NCBI RefSeq assembly: GCF_900111685.1
Contig: NZ_FOHX01000006.1
Span: 124,001-188,000, forward strand
Direction of reading: 5' to 3'
DNA length: 64,000 nt
Source of the DNA: Nonomuraea wenchangensis
Lineage (GTDB): Bacteria; Actinomycetota; Actinomycetes; Streptosporangiales; Streptosporangiaceae
Shown here: piece after piece, positions 27,450 to 35,585 of the stretch
Position numbering within the stretch: the stretch's first letter is position 1
Layout of the letters: each line of letters opens with the position of its first letter
Notes under the pieces: model-generated
What the model was told of the DNA's origin: nothing
Database searches by the model: none
Seen by the model: only the letters and a program-made list of their open reading frames with translations
Made by a program: the position numbers and the translations under genes

Positions 27450-28657
27450 GCCTGCTGCTGAGGAACGTACGCGTCCTCGACGTCGAGACCGGCGAGTACG
27501 CCGAGGGCGACCTGCGCTGCGCCGACGGCCGCGTCGCCGAGACGGGCACCGGCCTGCGCGCCCCGGACGGGACGCGGGTGATCGACGGCGCGGGCGCGTA
27601 CGTGGTGCCGGGCCTCATCGACGCCCACGTGCACGTCACGGCGCTGACCGCGGACCTCGGCGCGATGCCCGCGATGTCCCCGTCGTACGTCACCGCGCAC
27701 GCCGTCCGCATCATGGGCGAGACGCTGGCCCGGGGCTTCACCACCGTACGCGACAACTCCGGCGCCGACTTCGGGCTGGCCGACGCGCGGGCGGAAGGGC
27801 TCATCCGGGGCCCGCGGCTGCTGTTCTGCGGCAAGGCGCTGAGCCAGACCGGCGGCCACGCCGACTTCCGCGGCCGGGGCGAGCGCCTGACGGACGACCA
27901 CCCGTGCTGCGCGGGCGTCGGCCGGATCGCCGACGGCGTGTCCGCGGTCCGCGCCGCCGCCCGCGACGAGCTGCGCAAGGGCGCCTGCCACGTCAAGGTC
28001 ATGGCCTCCGGCGGCGTGGCCTCGCCGACCGACCGCATCGACTCGACGCAGTACTCGATGGAGGAGCTGCGCGCGATCGTCGAGGAGGCCGAGGCCGCCA
28101 ACCGGTACGTGGCCGCCCACGCCTACACCGCCCGCGCCGTGAACCGGGCACTGGAGGCGGGGGTGCGCTCGATCGAGCACGGCAACCTCATCGACGACCG
28201 CAGCGTGGAGCTGTTCCTGGAACGGGAGGCGTTCCTGGTGCCGACGCTGGTGACGTACTGGGCGTTGAAGGAGGAGGGCCGCGCGTTCGGGCTGTCGGCG
28301 GCGAGCTGGCACAAGGTGGACGCGGTGCTGGAGGCCGGGCTGACCGCGCTGGAGCGGGCCGCGCGCGCCGGCGTCAAGCTGGCCTACGGCACGGACCTGC
28401 TCGGCGGCATGCAGCGGCACCAGAACCACGAGTTCCGGCTGCGGCGGGAGGTGCAGAGCCCGCTCGACGTGCTGCGGGCGGCGACCACGGGCGCGGCCGA
28501 ACTGGTGGGGATGGCGGGCGAGATCGGCACCCTGGCCGTGGGCGCGCACGCCGACCTGCTGGTGCTCGACGCCGACCCGCTGGAGGACGTCGGCGTGCTG
28601 GCCGAGCCCGCCCGCCACCTGCGCCACGTGGTCCAGGCGGGCGGCGTGGTCGCGTAG
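27446..28657 (+). CDS. Metal-dependent amidohydrolase (imidazolonepropionase/prolidase-like)
   Basis: Cytoplasmic hydrolase of the amidohydrolase superfamily, 403 aa, expected to cleave an amide in a cyclic or dipeptide-like substrate. Start at the TTG at 27446 inside TTGA shared with the GAF stop. Motifs in order: D-A-H-V-H (near 60), a Lys in H-V-K-V-M-A-S-G-G (carbamylated lysine, near 187), V-A-A-H-A-Y, S-I-E-H-G-N, and the catalytic Asp in Y-G-T-D-L-L. Resembles Xaa-Pro dipeptidases of the Sgx9260 group. Confidence 0.85.
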   Translation: MSLLLRNVRVLDVETGEYAEGDLRCADGRVAETGTGLRAPDGTRVIDGAGAYVVPGLIDAHVHVTALTADLGAMPAMSPSYVTAHAVRIMGETLARGFTTVRDNSGADFGLADARAEGLIRGPRLLFCGKALSQTGGHADFRGRGERLTDDHPCCAGVGRIADGVSAVRAAARDELRKGACHVKVMASGGVASPTDRIDSTQYSMEELRAIVEEAEAANRYVAAHAYTARAVNRALEAGVRSIEHGNLIDDRSVELFLEREAFLVPTLVTYWALKEEGRAFGLSAASWHKVDAVLEAGLTALERAARAGVKLAYGTDLLGGMQRHQNHEFRLRREVQSPLDVLRAATTGAAELVGMAGEIGTLAVGAHADLLVLDADPLEDVGVLAEPARHLRHVVQAGGVVA

Positions 28658-28692
28658 CCGGCGGACCGTACGGCGGCGCGTACGGTGTGAGG

Positions 28693-29484
28693 ATGACGTC
28701 GCTGACGCGCGCCGCGCTCGTCGTCCTCGCGGTCGTGCTCCTGCTGCTGGGCCTGCTGTGGCTGGCCCAGCGGCGGCTGATCTACCTGCCCGACCCCGGG
28801 CCGGTGCCGCCGGCGGCCACGGTGCTCCCCGGCGCCCGCGACGTCTCCTTCACCACGCGCGACGGCCTGCGGCTGTCCGCCTGGTACGTGCCGGGCTCCC
28901 GCGAGGGCACGCCCGCCGTGCTGGTCACGAGCGGCAACGCGGGCAACCGGCTGGACCGCGCCCCGCTGGCCCGCGCCCTGGCCGCGCACGGCCTGCCGGT
29001 GCTGCTCGTGGACTACCGCGGCTACGGCGGCAACCCCGGCAGCCCCTCGGAGGATGGCCTGCATCTGGACGCCCTGGCCGCCCGCGCGTTCCTCGGCGAC
29101 ACCAGGGTGATCTACTTCGGCGAGAGCCTGGGCGCGGCGGTGGCCACCCGGCTGGCGACCGAGCACCCGCCCGAGGGGCTGGTGCTGCGCTCGCCGTTCA
29201 CCGACCTGGCGGCGGCCGGCCAGGCCAACTACCCGTTCCTGCCGGTGCGGCTGCTGCTGCGCGACCGCTTCCCGGTGGCCGGGCCGATCGCCTCCGTCCG
29301 CGTCCCCACGGTGGTCGTGTACGGCACCGCCGACACGATCGTGCCCGCCCACCTGAGCAGGCAGGTCGCCGCGGCGGCCGGCGGCCCGGTGGCGACGGTC
29401 GAGCTGCCGGGGGCGGGCCACAACGACCCGGTGCTACTGGACGGTGACGAGGTCGTGCGCGCGGTGCTGGACCTGGCCCGCTAG
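28693..29484 (+). CDS. Membrane-anchored alpha/beta hydrolase
   Basis: 263-aa serine hydrolase with one N-terminal TM helix (residues 8-27). Nucleophile in G-E-S-L-G (near 138-142), oxyanion region V-T-S-G-N-A-G-N, Asp in Y-G-T-A-D-T-I-V-P, and His in G-A-G-H-N-D. It resembles the BEM46/ABHD13 family. The stop codon overlaps the stop of the convergent next gene within CTAG. Confidence 0.85.
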   Translation: MTSLTRAALVVLAVVLLLLGLLWLAQRRLIYLPDPGPVPPAATVLPGARDVSFTTRDGLRLSAWYVPGSREGTPAVLVTSGNAGNRLDRAPLARALAAHGLPVLLVDYRGYGGNPGSPSEDGLHLDALAARAFLGDTRVIYFGESLGAAVATRLATEHPPEGLVLRSPFTDLAAAGQANYPFLPVRLLLRDRFPVAGPIASVRVPTVVVYGTADTIVPAHLSRQVAAAAGGPVATVELPGAGHNDPVLLDGDEVVRAVLDLAR

Positions 29485-30170
29485 TCCTGGGTGAGGGTGC
29501 CCACGGCGGGCGGCGCGGGCTGGTTGACGAACCCCTGCGGGAACTGGGCGGCGATCAGCTCATAGCGCAGGTCGCCGTCGTCGTCGAGGGTCAGCTTCAC
29601 GTCCGCGAGGCTGGAGCAGCCGCCCCCGTCGTACGTCGTCTTCAGCCGCAGCACGATCGGCCCGCCGCCGGACTCCAGCCAGAGCGCGCCGCGGCAGGTG
29701 TCGCCCTCGACGCTGAACTGGCCGACCATCGCGCCCACGGAGCCGGCGCTGATGGTGAGGGTCGTGCTGTAGGAGCCCTGGAGCGGCGGACGCCAGTCGA
29801 CCTGGCCGCTCCAGGAGCCCCGGTAGTCCTGCGGCACGGCGAGCGCAGGGTCGGGGCCGGGCGGCGTGTTGTCTCCTGAAGGCGTGTCGTCCCCGGACGG
29901 CGTTTCGTCCACGGGCGGCGGATCCTCGCTGGGCGGCGGGTCCTCCCCGGACGGCGTCGCGGTGCTCACCGCCGCGACAGCCGTGGGCGACGGCGTCGGC
30001 GGCTCGGGATCGTCGAACCGGCTGACCACCACCGGGATGAGGGCCGCGAGGATCGCCGCGCAGGCGCCGATGACCGCGACGACGATCTGGACGCGGTGAT
30101 CCTTCTTCTTGGGCGCCGGGGGCGATGGGGGCACTGTCACGTTCCAAACCGTCCGTCCCGGAGACCGCAC
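29481..30170 (-). CDS. Membrane protein with Pro-rich linker and extracellular beta domain
   Basis: Unknown. Cytoplasmic start with K-K-K-D, one TM helix (about 28-50), then a low-complexity linker of P/S/D/T repeats (about 52-108) with P-S-G-E-D and P-S-G-D-D units. An extracellular domain of about 110 residues with two Cys follows. The start is uncertain: GTG at 30170, 30140 or 30134. The extracytoplasmic part looks like a small beta-sandwich. Confidence 0.7.
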   Translation of the reverse strand: MRSPGRTVWNVTVPPSPPAPKKKDHRVQIVVAVIGACAAILAALIPVVVSRFDDPEPPTPSPTAVAAVSTATPSGEDPPPSEDPPPVDETPSGDDTPSGDNTPPGPDPALAVPQDYRGSWSGQVDWRPPLQGSYSTTLTISAGSVGAMVGQFSVEGDTCRGALWLESGGGPIVLRLKTTYDGGGCSSLADVKLTLDDDGDLRYELIAAQFPQGFVNQPAPPAVGTLTQD

Positions 30171-30206
30171 CGATTATGGAGAACATCCGCCGGCACGCGC
30201 CCGGCG

Positions 30207-31361
30207 TTACTCGTCTCGCGGATCGCCCTCCAGGAGCGCGCGGACCCACGCCTCGTCCGCGCCGAGGGCGGGCGGGCGGCGTCGGTAGGTGGGCGGGGTG
30301 GCGGCGAGGCGGATGGGGTTCGCGACCTGGCCGACGCCGTCGAGGTCCACGGCGGGCTCCAGGCCGAGGTCGGCGGCGAGCGCGAACGCGGCGGACAGGT
30401 CGTTGATCGGCCCGCACGGCACCCCGGCGGCCGTGAGCAGCTCGAACCAGGCGTCCGCCGTACGGCCGCGCAGCGCGGCGTTGAGCTCGTCCACCAGGCC
30501 GGCGTGGGCGGCGACGCGGCCCGCGTTGGTGGCGTAGCGGGGGTCGGCGGCCAGGTCGGGGCGGTCGAGCACGCGGCAGAGGGCCTGGAACTGCCGGTCG
30601 TTCCCCGCGGCGATCACGAGCGGCCGGTCGGCGGTCTCGAACACCTCGTACGGGACCACGCTCGGATGCCGGTTACCCATCGCGCGCGGCACCACGCCGG
30701 CGGCGGCGTACGCGGAGGCGTGGTTGGTGAGCGCCGACAGCAGCGACGACAGGAGCGACACCTCGACCCGCTGCCCCTCCCCCGTACGCTCGCGGTGCCG
30801 CAGGGCGGCCATGACGCCGAGCGCGGCGTGCAGGCCGGTGATCACGTCCACCAGCGCCACGCCCGCCTTCGTGCCGGGGCCGTCCGGGTCGCCGGTGACG
30901 CTCATCAGGCCGCCGACGGCCTGCGCGATGAGGTCGTACCCGGGCAGCCCCGCTCCGGCGCCCGAGCCGAAGCCGGTGATCGAGCAGTAGACGAGCCCGG
31001 GGTTGAGCTCGCGCAGCGCGTCGTAGCCGAGGCCGAGCCGGTCCATCGTGCCGGGACGGAAGTTCTCCACCAGGACGTCCGCGCGGGCCGCGAGCGCCCG
31101 CGCCACCTCGGCGTCCGCCCGCAGGTCGAGCGCGATGGAGCGCTTGTTGCGGTTGACCCCCAGGAAGTACGTGGCCTCGCCGTCCGGCCCGTAGGGCGGC
31201 CCCCACTCGCGGGTGTCGTCCCCGGCGCCCGGCCGCTCCACCTTGACGACCTCGGCCCCGAGGTCGGCCAGCAGCATCGTGGCGTACGGGCCGGCCAGCA
31301 CCCGGCTGAAGTCGGCCACCAGCAGCCCGTCGAGGGCGCCCTCCGGAACGTTCATGGTCAA
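30207..31361 (-). CDS. Family III CoA transferase (CaiB/BaiF type)
   Basis: 384-aa acyl-CoA:carboxylate CoA transferase. Motifs: L-A-G-P-Y-A-T-M near the start, V-E-N-F-R-P-G-T, and the catalytic Asp in G-Y-D-L-I-A-Q (near 163). Acts by a glutamyl/aspartyl-CoA anhydride. Single gene; substrate not predictable here. An alternative start 6 bp downstream exists. Confidence 0.92.
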   Translation of the reverse strand: MTMNVPEGALDGLLVADFSRVLAGPYATMLLADLGAEVVKVERPGAGDDTREWGPPYGPDGEATYFLGVNRNKRSIALDLRADAEVARALAARADVLVENFRPGTMDRLGLGYDALRELNPGLVYCSITGFGSGAGAGLPGYDLIAQAVGGLMSVTGDPDGPGTKAGVALVDVITGLHAALGVMAALRHRERTGEGQRVEVSLLSSLLSALTNHASAYAAAGVVPRAMGNRHPSVVPYEVFETADRPLVIAAGNDRQFQALCRVLDRPDLAADPRYATNAGRVAAHAGLVDELNAALRGRTADAWFELLTAAGVPCGPINDLSAAFALAADLGLEPAVDLDGVGQVANPIRLAATPPTYRRRPPALGADEAWVRALLEGDPRDE

Positions 31362-31410
31362 CGCACCCTAACCCGGACCGCGCCGCCCGGTGCATACCGG
31401 GGCATCCGTC

Positions 31411-32172
31411 TCACGATGGGTGGCGCAGGTGGTCGATACGGCTGAGCACCTCGTCCACGTGCGGGCGTACCTGGGTCTTCAACCCGTCGTCCCAGACCTC
31501 GTCCTGGTAGTGGCAGGTGAGGTACAGGTTTCTGGCGTGTTCCAGGACGGGGCGGTGTTGCGGGGGCAGTCGGGCGAGAGCCCAGTCGGCGGCGGCGTCC
31601 TTGGATGTGATCTCACCTGTGGCGAGGGTGACCCAGATGCGGGCAAAGGTCAGCAGGACGTTGCGGGTGTCGTCGTTCAGTTCGGCCAGGAGCTCGGGGA
31701 TGGCCGCGACGCTCGCCCGGGTGAGGTCGGCGCGCGGTACCGGGTCCAGGAGTCCGGCGAGAGGCGGCCCGGTCAAGGGCCGGGCGCCCGCCAGCGCGAC
31801 CGTGAGAAGCAGCGCCAGGTCCGGCATCGGGCCGGGCTTCGGAGGCCCGCCCGACTGTAGTTCGTCGCGTAGCCACTCGCCGAAGAGGAAGTCTCCCGTC
31901 GGCGGGAACCGCCAGGGGCGGACCTCGGACTGAACGACGACGGTGAGTTCAATCGGCCGGACAGTGGGCGTGCAACCGGAGATTTCCAGCAGGCCCTCGA
32001 CGAGCGCCGACCGCCGGCGGTGGTCAAGACTGCGCCGAGTGACGGCCAGGACGTCCAGGTCGCTGGCCGGGGCGAGCCTCCCGAACACGGCGGAGCCGTG
32101 GAGATACGTCCCGAGAAGCTCTGCCCCTGTGACGTCACGAACGAGTCCGACCGTCTGCTCGAGTTGCTTCAT
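31411..32172 (-). CDS. AadA-like aminoglycoside nucleotidyltransferase
   Basis: 253-aa protein of the ANT(3'')/ANT(9) class, which would adenylylate streptomycin or spectinomycin-like substrates. N-terminal nucleotidyltransferase motif L-H-G-S-A-V-F-G with S-D-L-D (near residues 28-45), then the DUF4111 helical C-terminal domain (R-N-V-L-L-T-F-A-R-I-W; D-A-A-A-D-W-A). I set the start at the ATG at 32172; the frame is open upstream but lacks family similarity. A CACACCAGTGTG palindrome overlaps the leader. Resistance is likely but the substrate is inferred. Confidence 0.85.
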   Translation of the reverse strand: MKQLEQTVGLVRDVTGAELLGTYLHGSAVFGRLAPASDLDVLAVTRRSLDHRRRSALVEGLLEISGCTPTVRPIELTVVVQSEVRPWRFPPTGDFLFGEWLRDELQSGGPPKPGPMPDLALLLTVALAGARPLTGPPLAGLLDPVPRADLTRASVAAIPELLAELNDDTRNVLLTFARIWVTLATGEITSKDAAADWALARLPPQHRPVLEHARNLYLTCHYQDEVWDDGLKTQVRPHVDEVLSRIDHLRHPS

Positions 32173-32270
32173 CACACCAGTGTGCCGCGCTGTGGAGCAG
32201 GCCCGGCATGCGATCCGGCGCTGCGTCCCCGGCCACTTCGGCCGCGCCGCAGATCGCTCAACCTCGCGAA

Positions 32271-33341
32271 CTACTGGAAGACCTGCCAGGTCTCCTCCGC
32301 CACCCGGCAGGGGCCGCCCCGGTGCACCCGCAGTCGCGCGGCGGGGAGGTCGAGCGCGATCGTGGCGAGCGTCTCCCACCGCTGGTGGATCGGCTGGGTC
32401 AGGTCGGGGTGGGCGCAGACGGGGGCGCTGCCGGGCGCGTGGCTGAGCATGGCGCGGGCGCGGGTGGTCGGGTCCGCCGCGCTCAGCTCCGTGACGTGGG
32501 CGTTGAGGTGCCGCAGCCGCTCGTACGTGGTGGGCCGGTCGCTGGAGTGCCGCTCCTCCTCCGCGAGTGCCGGGTCGAGGAAGTGGTTGCAGTGCTGCAG
32601 GACGCCGTCCGGGCCGCTCGGCACCACGGCGACCCCGGCCGGGGAGATCTCGATCGAGGCCGCGGCCCGCGCGGTGACGACGGTGATGACGGTCGAGGCC
32701 GAGACCGTGGCCGAACGGGCGAGCGCGGCGGCCTCCTCGACGGTGGCGGCCTCGTCCAGGATGCGGCGGGCGATCAGGTGCACCGGCACGCCGATCGCGT
32801 CATGGTCGGAGCGGTGACGCAGGAGGTTGAAGTGGATGCCGAGCCCGGCCGTGTTCACCCCGATCTTGGCCAGCGCCCCGGTCTCGGTGAACGTACGCAC
32901 CACGTGCCCGGGGAACGGCTCCAGCTCCCACAGCATGGGCGCGTCGCGCAGGTGGTCGTGCCAGTCCCAGGTCTGGACGGTCCGCGGCGCCTCGCCATCT
33001 TCGGGCAACACGACGGAGGTCGAGCACTCCCCCTCGCCGGTCGCGTCCACGGCCGCCAGGATCTCCGTACGCGCGTTGACCACGGCCACCTGCCACGGCT
33101 CCAGCCCGGCGCCGGACGCGATCCCGGCGATCTCCTCGGCCAGCCGCGGCGCCCAGGCCGCGCTGCTGTCCAGCGCCCGCTCGCCCCACGCGCGGACCCG
33201 CGACGCCCGCGCCCCGGCGGCGGCGAACAGGTCGGCGTAGCCGGCGAAGTTGGCGGCGACGGCCGCGCGCCGGGCCGCGCCGAGCTCCTTGCCGCGGGCG
33301 CGGGGGTCGAGCTCGGTGGAGACGAACGTGGGAAAGGTCAT
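32271..33341 (-). CDS. C45-family Ntn acyltransferase/peptidase
   Basis: 356-aa protein of the acyl-CoA:6-aminopenicillanic-acid acyltransferase family. These are Ntn hydrolases that self-cleave to expose an N-terminal Cys; here it lies in G-E-G-E-C-S-T-S near residue 105. Other family elements are Q-T-W-D-W-H and G-V-N-T-A-G-L-G. Probable role: hydrolysis or transfer of an acyl group on a peptide or natural product. It is unlinked to an obvious biosynthetic cluster. Confidence 0.85.
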   Translation of the reverse strand: MTFPTFVSTELDPRARGKELGAARRAAVAANFAGYADLFAAAGARASRVRAWGERALDSSAAWAPRLAEEIAGIASGAGLEPWQVAVVNARTEILAAVDATGEGECSTSVVLPEDGEAPRTVQTWDWHDHLRDAPMLWELEPFPGHVVRTFTETGALAKIGVNTAGLGIHFNLLRHRSDHDAIGVPVHLIARRILDEAATVEEAAALARSATVSASTVITVVTARAAASIEISPAGVAVVPSGPDGVLQHCNHFLDPALAEEERHSSDRPTTYERLRHLNAHVTELSAADPTTRARAMLSHAPGSAPVCAHPDLTQPIHQRWETLATIALDLPAARLRVHRGGPCRVAEETWQVFQ

Positions 33342-33529
33342 GAACGGTCCATCAGGTCGGGCGAGCCGGGGGGGCGATCAGCGGTGAACGCCAAAGCCAG
33401 TACCCCGTGCGGCGGCCCGGCAACCTCTCGCGGCCCCGCCCGGCTCGCCCGCCGCCGAACCCGGCTCGATACAGGTTCCCTCCCACTCGAGTGACAGACG
33501 GGGCGCGTTGGCTCGGCTACCGTCCGGGT

Positions 33530-33673
33530 ATGGGCAAGAGCGAGGATGACGAGCCTCCGATCTGCGGCACCTGCCTCGGCGCGGGCGGCGAGTGGATGGA
33601 GCTCAACGGCAAGAAGGACCAGGAACGCAGATGGGTACAGTGCATGACGTGCAGCGGGACCGGCCGTAATTGA
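33530..33673 (+). CDS. 47-aa zinc-ribbon protein
   Basis: Small protein with two DnaJ-type C-x2-C-x-G-x-G zinc motifs: C-G-T-C-L-G-A-G-G and C-M-T-C-S-G-T-G. ATG at 33530. The TGA stop is overlapped by the TTG start of the next zinc protein (TTGA). Function unknown; perhaps a metal-buffering or chaperone-adapter protein. Confidence 0.75.
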   Translation: MGKSEDDEPPICGTCLGAGGEWMELNGKKDQERRWVQCMTCSGTGRN

Positions 33674-33972
33674 CGGACCCCATCGTCTGCCCCGAGTGCG
33701 GCGGCCAGCGCGGCCAGCTGCTCGGCCCGCTGTTCCTCGCGTGCCGGTTCTGCGGTGGCCGCGGCCAGGTGGGCGGATCGAATGAGCCGGCCGAACGCGG
33801 CACCGCACCGCCCCCGGCGCCGCCGCCGGCCTGGAAGCACAAGGTGTGGACGGACCCGTACATCTCGGCTGCGCTGGGCTGTCGCGCCTGCCTGGGCGCG
33901 CGGACGGTGGCGCACGTGGACGAAGAGTCGGGGACGCTGGTCACGGCGCCGTGCGGGTGCGCCGGAGAGTGA
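33670..33972 (+). CDS. 100-aa multi-cysteine zinc-ribbon protein
   Basis: TTG start overlapping the previous stop. Cys-rich: C-P-E-C-G-G, C-R-F-C-G-G-R-G, C-R-A-C and a final C-G-C, separated by a proline-rich linker (about residues 44-54). The first two pairs form a DnaJ-like zinc site. Works presumably with the 47-aa protein. Not recognised further. Confidence 0.7.
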   Translation: MTDPIVCPECGGQRGQLLGPLFLACRFCGGRGQVGGSNEPAERGTAPPPAPPPAWKHKVWTDPYISAALGCRACLGARTVAHVDEESGTLVTAPCGCAGE

Positions 33973-34035
33973 ACCGCCCGGACGCCGGACGCGGCGGACC
34001 GCGCCCGGCGGGGGCCGTGCCTGGACCGGGGAGGC

Positions 34036-34701
34036 TCAGCTGAACGTGACGTCGCTGCAGAAGTAGTACGTCTGGTCCATGTGCGAGGCCTTCCAGATCG
34101 TGTAGACGACGTGGCGGCCGGTGCGCGAGCCCTTGCTGATCCCGTTGATCATGTATGTGTCGCTGGGGGCGTACTTGCCGGTCTCCTTGATCAGCTCCAG
34201 GTGGTTCCAGCCGAGCGGCGTGTTCAGGGCGTTGTAGCCCTGGCGGGTGATGTAGACCCGGATGTAGTCCGCGCCGTGCCTGGCCTGGTCGGTGAGCCGG
34301 ATGTTGAACGTGCTGCTCATGCTCGCCGCCGTCCAGGCGCCGGGGGTGTCCATGGAGCGGTAGCGGCCGTCCTGGGTCCGGCCGGCGCTGCAGAGCTGCC
34401 CGTTGGGGATGGCGGCCTGGTGGTTGCCGGCGACGTTGTCGCGGTAGAGGCCGTTCCAGTTCCACATGGCGTTGGTGTTGTCCTGCCACGCCTGCCAGCA
34501 CATCGGGTCGAGCTGGGCCATGGCCGGGTTCTGGAAGTCGCTGCCCCAGCGCAGCCAGCAGCCGTAGTTGCGCGAGGCCGGGTCCACGACCGAGCCGTGC
34601 GCGGAGGCGGTCTCGGCCATGGGGACGACGACGATCATCGCCAGGGACATCAGCAGGGCCAGGGCGCGCAGCGCCCAGCGGTTCGGTGCGACTCGGGGCA
34701 T
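34036..34701 (-). CDS. AA10 lytic polysaccharide monooxygenase
   Basis: Secreted copper enzyme that oxidatively cuts cellulose or chitin, 221 aa. The signal peptide ends A-S-A before His, so the mature chain starts H-G-S-V-V-D-P-A-S-R-N-Y-G-C-W, providing the N-terminal half of the copper histidine brace. The second copper His lies in the middle (N-H-L-E-L region) and the C-terminal Y-Y-F-C-S-D-V-T-F closes the fold. No binding module, so a single-domain form. A CebR-like operator 41 bp upstream links it to the cellulose response. Confidence 0.95.
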   Translation of the reverse strand: MPRVAPNRWALRALALLMSLAMIVVVPMAETASAHGSVVDPASRNYGCWLRWGSDFQNPAMAQLDPMCWQAWQDNTNAMWNWNGLYRDNVAGNHQAAIPNGQLCSAGRTQDGRYRSMDTPGAWTAASMSSTFNIRLTDQARHGADYIRVYITRQGYNALNTPLGWNHLELIKETGKYAPSDTYMINGISKGSRTGRHVVYTIWKASHMDQTYYFCSDVTFS

Positions 34702-34741
34702 AGTGCGGTCTCCGTGTTCCGGTCGGGGGGGTTCCGGTGGC

Positions 34742-34755
34742 GAGGAGCGCTCCCG
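34742..34755. promoter_or_regulatory. CebR/CelR-like operator before the LPMO gene
   Basis: GAGGAGCGCTCCCG, an 11-of-14 match to the perfect operator at 2494-2507 with an unbroken GGAGCGCTCC core, 41-54 bp upstream of the LPMO start. The position mirrors the beta-glucosidase. Confidence 0.65.
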
Positions 34756-34833
34756 GCCGGACGTTATCTGACTGGGTTGCCCGCCACCAAGTGAGCACTG
34801 CCGTCAAGGGCGGGACTACTGGGGATGAGCAGC

Positions 34834-34865
34834 GGAAAGGGCTTTCCAACAAGGTGAAACTTTCA
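34834..34865. promoter_or_regulatory. GGAAAG-CTTTCC dyad and a third copy of the AAGGTGAAACTTTCA core
   Basis: GGAAAG-GG-CTTTCC (34834-34847) is followed by AAGGTGAAACTTTCA (34851-34865). The latter is identical to the core of the palindrome at 2580-2616 but lacks the outer arms, so it cannot be a terminator here. Lies between the divergent LPMO and Uma2 genes. Confidence 0.4.
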
Positions 34866-34954
34866 GCGTGACGAATCAACGACTGAGAGTGAGAAATTTC
34901 GGGGAAGTAGCATGTGGGAGAGGCGAGATTCCCGATACTGGGTGGGTGACGGCG

Positions 34955-35530
34955 ATGGCGACGATCGAGCCGAGCACGGAGCGCACAATCCTTCCTGGGG
35001 TGCCCCCGTACACGGTCGACGACCTCCTGAAGTTCCCCGACGACGGCAATCGCTACGAGCTCTTCAATGGGAGCCTTCTGGTGAGTCCAGCCCCCACCCC
35101 CTTGCACCAGCGCATCATCAGCAGGATCATGCTTTCCTTGATGCAGGCGGAGCCGCCGCACCTGGAGACGTTGACGACGGTCAATGTGCGCATCACCGAC
35201 AAGGACTACTACATCCCCGACATCGTCGTCGTGCCGCTCGAAGTGACGGACAAGGTCGGCCTCATGTTCGGCCCGAGCGACGTCCTGCTCGCCGTCGAAG
35301 TGGGCAGCCCGAGCACGAGGATGCGCGACGAAGGGCTCAAGACCCTCGCCTACGCACAGGCGCGGGTCCCGATCTACTGGCGGGTCGAGCCGGACGAAGG
35401 ACCCGCGCTATACGTGTACGAGCTCGACGGCGATGCCTACGGTCCGCCCGCCGTGCACAAGGCGGGGTCCGTCGCCGAGCTGAGCCGGCCCTTCCCCTTG
35501 GCTTTCGACCCCGCCGCGTTCGCCGCGTGA
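34955..35530 (+). CDS. Uma2-family PD-(D/E)XK nuclease-fold protein
   Basis: 191-aa Uma2 (DUF820) protein. The nuclease fold is seen in Y-E-L-F-N-G-S (N-terminal), the active-site Asp in Y-I-P-D-I-V-V-V, L-A-V-E-V-G-S-P-S-T, and the Lys in G-L-K-T-L-A-Y. Widespread in actinobacteria; role unknown, possibly DNA cleavage in mobile or repair contexts. ATG at 34955 preferred; GTG 9 bp upstream possible. Confidence 0.87.
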   Translation: MATIEPSTERTILPGVPPYTVDDLLKFPDDGNRYELFNGSLLVSPAPTPLHQRIISRIMLSLMQAEPPHLETLTTVNVRITDKDYYIPDIVVVPLEVTDKVGLMFGPSDVLLAVEVGSPSTRMRDEGLKTLAYAQARVPIYWRVEPDEGPALYVYELDGDAYGPPAVHKAGSVAELSRPFPLAFDPAAFAA

Positions 35531-35536
35531 CCTGGA

Positions 35537-35576
35537 CCTCGGCCCTGCCGGCCCCCTCCTGCCGGAAGGACCGAGG
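35537..35576. terminator. Bidirectional terminator between Uma2 and response regulator genes
   Basis: Arms 35537-35551 and 35562-35576 pair at 13 of 15 positions, between convergent stops. Confidence 0.65.
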
Positions 35577-35585
35577 CCAGGTGTC

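Noticed and set aside
34868-34954. Longer N-terminus for the Uma2 protein
   Set aside because: The upstream codons lack family similarity and a ribosome site; the region is the divergent promoter.
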